This document shows positions 7,125-11,739 of a stretch of DNA of 11,739 nucleotides, piece after piece. A program made the translations under genes and the position numbers. Location of the stretch: NCBI GenBank assembly GCA_000482145.1, contig AUXH01000592.1:1-11739 (forward strand), given 5' to 3'. The notes beneath the pieces were generated by a model. It saw only the letters and a list, made by a program, of their open reading frames with translations. It was not told the DNA's origin and made no database searches. Each line of letters begins with the position of its first letter. The stretch's first letter is position 1. Source of the DNA: Strigomonas culicis (lineage: Eukaryota; Euglenozoa; Kinetoplastea; Trypanosomatida; Trypanosomatidae).

Positions 7125-7913
7125 ATGCAGGAGGTGCTGCCGGTTGTGCTCGACGTGATCGAGCGGCTGCCCGGCCCCCCCGCCGCCGCGTGCGGCGCGG
7201 CGGACGTGGTGCTCGAGGTCGGCGCGGTCGGCGCCGGCGCGCGCTACTACCGCAGCCCGCTGTACCTGCTGCAGGGGAGCTGCGCGGCGCTGCGCGAGAC
7301 GCTGACGGACCTGCTGGCGGGCGCCATGACGGAGGGCACCGCCGCGGGGCTGCTCCCGCTGCCCTTCGTGCGCGCGGACCACTTCGAGGTCGTGGCCGCC
7401 TACGTGGAGCACTTTTACCGCGCCGGTGCGGAGCCGCCGGCCGCCGTGCGCGCTCCGCTGCGCTACGCAGACCTCTACGACCTCTCACCGTGGGAGGCGC
7501 GCTACTGCGTGCGGCACCTGCTCCGCCTGCCGCAGCTGCTGGGCCGCCGCGGCGTGCCCTACGACCTCGCGGTGGAGGCGGCGTGGCTGCGCCACGGCGC
7601 GTGGGTGGACGCGATGGGGGCCGCGCCGGCCGACGGCATCGCTGCTGCTCCTCCGCCGTGCTTCACGACGGAGGAGCAGCAGCAGCTGGCGCAGCGCCTC
7701 CTCGCACTCGTGGAGGTGGCCACGCGGCTGGGGGTGGCGCCGCTGCAGAGCCTCTGCGCGGCCCTCGTCGCCAACCTGCTGGTCGGCCAGCCGGAGGCAC
7801 AGGTGCGCGCGGTGCTGGCGCCGCCGGGCGGCCGGCCGCTCGCGCCCTTCACGGAGGAGAAGCGCGCGGCGCTGCTGCGCCAGCACCCGTGGCTGGACGC
7901 CTCCGCGGCGTGA
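7125..7913 (+). CDS. Divergent, enlarged SKP1-like (BTB/POZ) protein
   Basis: SKP1 links F-box proteins to cullin-1 in SCF ubiquitin ligases; related BTB folds such as elongin C serve other cullins. The 262-residue product has an N-terminal POZ-like part (about 25-105: DVVLEVG..., then LLPLPFVRADHFEVVAAYVEHF at 76-97 and EPP at 103-105, in the place of the SKP1 segment IPLPNV...). Residues about 106-185 form an insertion of 70-80 residues that human SKP1 (163 aa) lacks. The SKP1 C-terminal signature then follows: LLALVEVATRLGVAPLQSLC (192-211), ALVANLLVGQ, the VRAVL helix, FTEEKRAALL (242-251) and HPWLD (254-258), the place of the conserved Trp. The start was chosen from the acceptor at 7108-7109; in-frame ATGs upstream (6819, 6861, 6912) would add leader-encoded sequence with a run of seven valines. 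F-box or cullin contacts cannot be confirmed by eye. Confidence 0.75.
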   Translation: MQEVLPVVLDVIERLPGPPAAACGAADVVLEVGAVGAGARYYRSPLYLLQGSCAALRETLTDLLAGAMTEGTAAGLLPLPFVRADHFEVVAAYVEHFYRAGAEPPAAVRAPLRYADLYDLSPWEARYCVRHLLRLPQLLGRRGVPYDLAVEAAWLRHGAWVDAMGAAPADGIAAAPPPCFTTEEQQQLAQRLLALVEVATRLGVAPLQSLCAALVANLLVGQPEAQVRAVLAPPGGRPLAPFTEEKRAALLRQHPWLDASAA

Positions 7914-8092
7914 AGCAGCTGTGTACAGTCCGTCCTTCTGGTGTATCTTGTGTACTGGTGGCGCTCTGCCGCGGGCAGGACCGGTAACCAAAGGATTCAC
8001 GAAGACGAACAGAGATGGAAAGAAATAATAATGGTCATTATAATGTCGCTTTACTTCACTGGTGCGAAACTGTGCGGTGTTGTTGTTATCTA

Positions 8093-8127
8093 CACTCTCC
8101 CCTTTCTCTCTCATCTCACTGCCGCAG
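8093..8127 (+). promoter_or_regulatory. Polypyrimidine tract and CAG, predicted spliced-leader acceptor for first family gene
   Basis: A C/T-rich tract at about 8093-8119 is followed by GCCGCAG, with AG at 8126-8127. The leader would be 75 genomic bases with no ATG before 8203. Later AGs at 8187-8188 and 8196-8197 lie inside the duplicated block and are alternatives. Confidence 0.5.
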
Positions 8128-8168
8128 GTCTCACATTAAGCTCTCTCTAAGTGCTACTAACAACTCTT

Positions 8169-8467
8169 ATCTTTCCACTCGCCAACAGCACATCTAGTAT
8201 AAATGGGCCAGGAGAACAGCACGACGGCACCCGTGGCGGCGACGGCGGTGAGCGCGCCGGCGCGCGACTACGCGGGCGTGGCGGTGACGGTGCGCTGCGT
8301 GGAGGTGTGCGACGCGAGCGTGCGCCGGCTGCGGGCGCTGCTGGCCGGCGGCGCGGCGGCGGCGGAGCTGGAGGCGGCGCTGCCGTGCGAGCGCTTCACC
8401 GGCGCGGCGAGCAGCACCGTCGCCGACGTGCGCGCCTTTCTGCGGTCGCGGCAGCAGCAGCAGCAGG
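8169..8467 (+). repeat. Near-identical direct repeat, copy 1 (leader plus first 84+ codons)
   Basis: This block matches 9813-10108 at a fixed offset of 1644 bases up to 8453. I count nine substitutions in those 285 bases (about 97% identity), and all nine are transitions. It starts abruptly 34 bases before the ATG and ends in a CAG run (five CAG here; CAG AAG CAG CAG in the other copy). Flanking DNA on both sides is unrelated or only distantly related. Confidence 0.92.
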
Positions 8468-8787
8468 TCGACTCCACGCCCACGTCGGAGGCGTGCCAGC
8501 AGCCGGAGGAGGCGGCCGCGGCCGTCGCCAGCGACGTGTACACGTTCGCGCTGCGCCGCACGCCGAGCGCGGAGGACGGCAGCGGGCTGGTGACGCTGGA
8601 CGACAAGACCCAGCTCGCGGAGCTGCTGGGGGGCGACTACGGCGGCGCGGAGGACGTGGCCGGGCAGCCCGCGAGCGTGGTGCTGCTCTACAGCGCCGAC
8701 AGCAAGTACGGCGTTGTGGCGGAGCAGTGCTGCCTCATTGCCCTGTGCACCGCTTGCTGCGTCGGCCTGTGCTGCTGGTGCTGCTGA
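8203..8787 (+). CDS. Predicted N-myristoylated, Cys-tailed protein of unknown family (member 1)
   Basis: I do not recognise this 194-residue protein. It begins MGQENSTT, which fits the N-myristoyltransferase consensus (G2, S6, no bulky or basic residue early). Residues about 25-85 form a compact segment (VAVTVRCVEVCDASV... ending in STVADVRAFLRSR) that might be a ubiquitin-like fold; this is a guess from pattern only. A QQQQQ run (84-88) and an acidic/Ala linker follow, then a second strand-like part (VYTFAL at 112-117, LDDKTQLAELL at 132-142, VVLLYS at 159-164). The last 19 residues (176-194) are hydrophobic with nine cysteines and end in CWCC, a likely S-acylated membrane anchor or Cys-rich transmembrane module. 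The ATG is the first after the predicted acceptor. Codon bias matches the other genes. The neighbour at 9847 is a paralog with a nearly identical N-terminal third. Role unknown; membrane association is inferred. Confidence 0.85.
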   Translation: MGQENSTTAPVAATAVSAPARDYAGVAVTVRCVEVCDASVRRLRALLAGGAAAAELEAALPCERFTGAASSTVADVRAFLRSRQQQQQVDSTPTSEACQQPEEAAAAVASDVYTFALRRTPSAEDGSGLVTLDDKTQLAELLGGDYGGAEDVAGQPASVVLLYSADSKYGVVAEQCCLIALCTACCVGLCCWCC

Positions 8788-9846
8788 AGGTCACGACAGA
8801 GGAGAGAAGACACGAAAAACAGGACGGAGAAAGAGAGTGAGAGAGAGAGTGAGAGCGGAAGAGCAAGCGCCTCCGTCCACAGAAGGCATATGACACTGTC
8901 CGTAAGTAGAAGGAGGTGCTCAGTGGAGCACTGCGTTTGTTATCATTATGATTACTATTATGCGCTTCCTTCACCGTCTAGGACCATCTCTCGCTCTCTC
9001 ATTTTCACTCCCTTCTGTTTGTAAGCATCATTCCTAGTGTCATGCGTTATTACCATAATCCATGCGAATGAGGAATACAAGAGAGTCCCCACAAGAAGAC
9101 GGTCTCGTACAAAAGACAAATGATACCGAGCGTACGAGCACGTACAATATTCCACACACTTTTTTTTTCTCCCCCACTCTCTTTTTTTTTTCTTTTTGCA
9201 TGATTTCCGTTCTTTCAAGACGGAATACATATTTGCATATTGCGATCTTTTTTTTCTTTTTGCTCATTGTTTTCTTTTTTCTTGCGTTTTTTTTCTTGCA
9301 TTTTTTTTTAGCTGTTGTTGCTGTAATCATAGTTCAACTCCGAAGTGCTGCTCACACGCGTGTGTGGTTGTACCGTCCGTCTGTAAGCCGTTATTCGAAG
9401 CAAAGAAAGTGTTTTCTGCAATGCGTACACAGCGTGCGCGTCACATGGCGCTCTTTTCTTTTCCTTTTTTTTTTTTGGCTAAAGTTGTTTCCATTATTCA
9501 TTTTTTTTAATTATTCTACTGTTATTTTCAGTATTATTTATTTCTGTGTTTTTTTTTTCGTTCAAAACAAGTGCTGTCGTTGTGTACATAGCTACACATG
9601 ACATCTCTCATGCGCACACAGCCAACAGAGGTGAACTATCCTCCTTTTGTCTCCCCCACGCTCTTCGTTTCATTTTTTTTCAAGTAGCTTCTTGTTTCTC
9701 GCTCCCTCTGTACGTTTCACTTTCTTCTATTTGCTACTCTTTTTTTTTGTTTGCTTTTTACATTCGATTTTCAGTTGGTGTTTGTTGTTTCACCCCTCTC
9801 AAAGTCAAGCGCATCTTTCCACCCGCCAACAGCACATCCAGTACAA
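8788..9846. other. Intergenic spacer between family members 1 and 2
   Basis: A (GA)n-rich purine tract at about 8827-8863 lies in the 3' UTR of member 1. The rest holds many T-runs (for example 9161-9168, 9183-9197, 9248-9256, 9301-9310, 9464-9476, 9550-9558, 9741-9748). The open frame at 9062-9601 and minus-strand frames here are Phe- or Lys-rich translations of these runs and are not genes. Apart from its last 34 bases, which belong to the direct repeat, I find no similarity to the spacer upstream of member 1. Confidence 0.75.
9738..9774 (+). promoter_or_regulatory. T-rich tract and CAG, predicted spliced-leader acceptor for second family gene
   Basis: A T-rich tract (9738-9770) is followed by TTCAG with AG at 9773-9774, giving a leader of 72 genomic bases without an ATG before 9847. 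AGs at 9831-9832 and 9840-9841, within the repeat, are alternatives. The tract is unrelated to that of member 1, so the two genes would share only the last part of the leader. Confidence 0.45.
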
Positions 9847-10108
9847 ATGGGTCAGGAGAACAGCACGACGGCACCCGTGGTGGCGACGGCGGCGAGCGCG
9901 CCGGCGCGCGACTACGCGGGCGTGGCGGTGACGGTGCGCTGCGTGGAGGTATGCGACGCGAGCGTGCGCCGGCTGCGGGCGCTGCTGGCCGGCGGCGCGG
10001 CGGCGGCGGAGCTGGAGGCGGCGCTGCCGTGCGAGCACTTCACCGGCGCGGCGAGCAGCACCGTCGCCGACGTGCGCGCCTTTCTGCAGTCGCGGCAGAA
10101 GCAGCAGG
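9813..10108 (+). repeat. Near-identical direct repeat, copy 2 (leader plus first 84+ codons)
   Basis: Partner of 8169-8467. Three of the nine substitutions are in the coding part at A11V, R64H and R81Q (copy 1 to copy 2), one is V16A, two are synonymous and three are in the leader. After 10097 the two genes diverge in sequence while keeping the same domain order. Confidence 0.92.
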
Positions 10109-10785
10109 TCATCGCCGCGCCTCTGTCGGAGGCGGAGCGGCAGTACTACGAGCTGCCGGACAGCAGCGCCGCGGCGGCCGCCGCGCCGGTGGTGGTACCG
10201 GTGCCTGTGTATCTCTACGCTCTTCAGGCAGGCGACGGCGCCGCCGCGCCAGTGCTGCTGCACGACACGACGCGGCTGCAGGAGGTGCTAGACCAGCCGG
10301 ACGTGCTCATCCCCGCCGTCACCGGCGGCGAGGAGCGCAGCCTGTGGGTGCTGTACAGCCGGACGGAGCCGGCGCAGGGCTTCGACGACCTCTGCTGCTG
10401 CATCACGCTCTGCGCCGCGCTGTGCACGTGCATCATCGGGTTGTGCTGCTGCGCGGCCGCCGCGAACAAAAAGGAGGGTAAAACCTCCAACTGCAATCAC
10501 AACGATAATGGCAACTCGGGCGCCACGTGCAACGGAGGCGCGCCCAACCCGCTCTATAATAGCCAGCAGCAGCAGTACTACGGAGGCCAGCAGCCCGGCT
10601 ACGCACCACCACCGCCGGGCTACGCACCACTTCCACCGGGCTACGCACCACCTCCACCGCCGCCGCCCGGTTACGCGCCACCGCCAGCCCAAGGAGCGCC
10701 GAACAACTATGGAGCACCTCCGCCGGCGGGACAGGAGCAGGGGGTTCAGCCATCCTATTACAATTACGCTGCGAACCCCTTGTAA
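9847..10785 (+). CDS. Predicted N-myristoylated, Cys-rich membrane protein with PPGY-repeat tail (member 2)
   Basis: A 312-residue paralog of the 8203-8787 product; I do not recognise the family. It has the same MGQENSTT myristoylation signal and an N-terminal 84 residues differing at four positions. Then come a variable linker (about 85-118, with SSAAAAAAPVVV), a second strand-like part (VYLYAL at 121-126, LLHDTTRLQEVL at 137-148, LWVLYS at 166-171), and a hydrophobic segment with nine cysteines (183-202). Unlike member 1 it continues for 110 residues: an Asn-rich stretch (215-234), a QQQQYY stretch (about 240-245) and four GYAP units (251, 258, 265, 275) giving three PPGY motifs, ending in a Tyr/Asn-rich tail. 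PPxY is a known ligand for WW domains, and similar Pro/Gly/Tyr tails beside Cys-rich membrane segments occur in CYSTM-type proteins, in reverse order. The start at 9847 is the first ATG after the acceptor; the longer frame from 9751 is T-rich leader. Function unknown. Confidence 0.87.
   Translation: MGQENSTTAPVVATAASAPARDYAGVAVTVRCVEVCDASVRRLRALLAGGAAAAELEAALPCEHFTGAASSTVADVRAFLQSRQKQQVIAAPLSEAERQYYELPDSSAAAAAAPVVVPVPVYLYALQAGDGAAAPVLLHDTTRLQEVLDQPDVLIPAVTGGEERSLWVLYSRTEPAQGFDDLCCCITLCAALCTCIIGLCCCAAAANKKEGKTSNCNHNDNGNSGATCNGGAPNPLYNSQQQQYYGGQQPGYAPPPPGYAPLPPGYAPPPPPPPGYAPPPAQGAPNNYGAPPPAGQEQGVQPSYYNYAANPL
10597..10686 (+). repeat. Degenerate GGCTACGCACCACC repeat encoding GYAPPPP units
   Basis: Four units of the type GGCTACGCACCA with variable numbers of Pro codons lie in tandem in the tail of member 2. 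Unit starts vary in synonymous bases (GGCTACGCA three times, GGTTACGCG once), so the repeat is not a fresh perfect expansion. Copy number is likely to vary between strains. Confidence 0.85.
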
Positions 10786-11519
10786 GGAAAGGATAAGAAT
10801 CTATATGCTTTTTTTTTTGGTGTGTGTGCATGTGTCTGTTTGTCTATTCGGCAGTAGCCCGCAAAAAGCAACGGACAAAGTGAGAAAAGACTAAAACTGA
10901 GGTATGAAAAAAGATACAGTTATTAGTATGATAAATGTCTTCTGATGTTTGTTTTCGTGTTCGTTTTGTTTGTTTTTTGGTTCGACTCTACTTCAATTAT
11001 ATTCTTTTTTGTTTCTGTTGTGCTTTGTTCTCACTATCCACTTCACCTTTTGCATTTCTCTTTCCTTTTTCATTATTATAACCTGTTTGTCTTCTTTACT
11101 CATATATACGTGCAGATGATAGCATGCCGTACTAACAAAGACTGGTCTATGACGCTCTCTCTCACGGTCCTGGAAATCTACAAGAATAAATGTGTCAGTA
11201 TTTTGAAACATATATTTCTTTCCCTCTCTTTCTACCCATATTATACAATTTACCAAATTCACTACATACACATGCAGAGTACTAGCATATACAACACCAA
11301 TAATCATTGGACCGAATCGCTTTGTATTCTCACATTATTGTTACTTTTTGTTTTGGTCCTTTCTCTTTGTATCAGTGCCTTTATCACTATCAACTTTTTT
11401 TTTCTGTCATTCATTCACACAATATACCTTACCGCACACACCAGTACATGCGCCCGCTCATTTAGTGAGTACAACAACTGTAACAGCCATATCAACAGAG
11501 ACGCCTGACACCTTCTCGT
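10786..11519. other. Intergenic spacer between family members 2 and 3
   Basis: A T-rich spacer with runs at 10808-10818 and 11395-11403 and CA-rich patches. The open frame 10945-11508 is a hydrophobic translation of T-rich DNA and is rejected as a gene. A B-box-like GGTTCGACTC at 10979-10988 has no matching tRNA stems around it. The end of the spacer is the leader of the third family gene. Confidence 0.75.
11395..11500 (+). promoter_or_regulatory. Candidate spliced-leader acceptor region of third family gene, with a possible 5-codon uORF
   Basis: A T run (11395-11403) extends into TCTGTCATTCATTC; the first following AG is 11443-11444. If that AG is used, an ATG at 11448 opens a five-codon frame (MRPLI) stopping at 11463-11465, ahead of the main ATG at 11520. 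Later AGs (11464-11465, 11484-11485, 11497-11500) would remove it. In the main frame, a TAA at 11481-11483 blocks any longer N terminus. Confidence 0.35.
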
Positions 11520-11739
11520 ATGCTGCGCGGCGAGTGTGACGACTATGCGGAGGGCGGGACGGTGCCGCTCCACTGCGTGGAGCTGAGCGCGGCGAAGGTG
11601 GCGGCGGCGCCGCCCTCGCTGGCGCCGGCCGACGTGGACGCGTGGCTGCGAGGCCTGCCGGCGACGGAGCTGCGCGTGGCGCCCGGCATGACGCTGGGGG
11701 AGCTGCGCGGCCACGTCCTGGCGCAGCGCTGGCGGCGCG
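11520..11739 (+). CDS. Third, divergent member of the tandem family (5' part, runs off window)
   Basis: An ATG at 11520 opens a frame that stays open to the window end (73 codons). Codon composition changes sharply at the ATG from T-rich spacer to GC-rich third positions, the signature of the true genes here. The product starts MLRGECDDY and matches the N-terminal segment of the two upstream paralogs in pattern: DYA, then V-x-x-x-CVE-(V/L), an Ala/Leu-rich helix with LP, and a TL-x-ELR (versus TVADVR) helix followed by Gln. The MGQENS myristoylation signal is absent; Cys at position 6 might be acylated instead. A stop at 11481 in frame excludes a longer start. Whether it also carries a Cys-rich tail lies outside the window. 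Relationship to the family rests on spacing of motifs, position and orientation, not on a computed alignment. Confidence 0.65.
   Translation, partial: MLRGECDDYAEGGTVPLHCVELSAAKVAAAPPSLAPADVDAWLRGLPATELRVAPGMTLGELRGHVLAQRWRR

Noticed and set aside
9062..9601. 179-codon + frame between family members 1 and 2
   Set aside because: Mostly Phe/Leu from T runs, no GC-rich third positions, no recognisable motif.
9546..10481. Second long + frame overlapping member 2, with an equivalent in member 1 (8151-8840)
   Set aside because: Both copies keep this Arg/Gly/Ala-rich frame open because they are nearly identical and GC-rich. The product is low-complexity and begins in T-rich spacer, whereas the chosen frames give MGQENS starts directly after the acceptors.
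8203..10785. Tandem repeat as a mobile element or as a CRISPR-like array
   Set aside because: There are only two copies of the block, no terminal repeats, target duplications or transposase, and the repeat is protein-coding; gene duplication with conversion fits better.
10979..10988. B-box-like GGTTCGACTC, and a similar GGTTCGAC near 6102
   Set aside because: No A box, acceptor stem or anticodon arm can be drawn around either; chance match in low-complexity DNA.
10945..11508. 187-codon + frame in the last spacer
   Set aside because: Hydrophobic translation of T-rich intergenic DNA starting at a non-ATG codon; it overlaps the predicted splice region of the next gene.

Overview
The window reads as nuclear DNA of a trypanosomatid (kinetoplastid) protist. 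All seven protein genes lie on the + strand, have no introns, and are very GC-rich, above all at third codon positions. They are separated by long AT-rich, low-complexity spacers made of T/C tracts followed by AG dinucleotides. That is the layout of a polycistronic unit processed by spliced-leader trans-splicing and coupled polyadenylation. The eIF5A fragment carries a C-terminal-domain insertion of the kind I associate with trypanosomatid eIF5A, and from memory the order eIF5A - RAD16 - PP2C also occurs in Leishmania. I cannot name the species; the spacers look more AT-rich than those of Leishmania.

Left part (1-5750), conserved housekeeping genes: the 3' end of eIF5A (translation factor, hypusine site visible); a complete RAD16-type SNF2/RING-H2 nucleotide excision repair ATPase with an added N-terminal PARP-type zinc finger; and a complete PP2C/PPM Ser/Thr phosphatase with all metal-site motifs. 

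Middle (5751-7913): a 1.37 kb spacer of alternating purine-rich and pyrimidine-rich blocks, then a divergent, enlarged SKP1-like gene (BTB/POZ part, insertion, SKP1 C-terminal signature). Its start is set by a T-tract/(GTT)7/CAG acceptor.

Right part (7914-11739), the accessory-looking region: three tandem members of a protein family I do not recognise. The first two (194 and 312 aa) start with the same predicted N-myristoylation signal, share a nearly identical first 84 codons, and end in or contain a hydrophobic segment with nine cysteines. The second adds a Tyr/Gln/Pro tail with three PPGY motifs. The third, cut by the window edge, is a divergent relative without the myristoylation signal. 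The near-identical block begins in the 5' leader and ends at a CAG run; the nine substitutions counted in its first 285 bases are all transitions. This points to recent gene conversion or segmental duplication between otherwise diverged paralogs. This family is the best candidate for something undescribed: predicted dually acylated membrane proteins with a possible ubiquitin-like (beta-grasp) N-terminal domain.

No tRNA, rRNA, transposon, CRISPR or minus-strand gene could be supported. Splice-acceptor assignments are inferences from sequence only.
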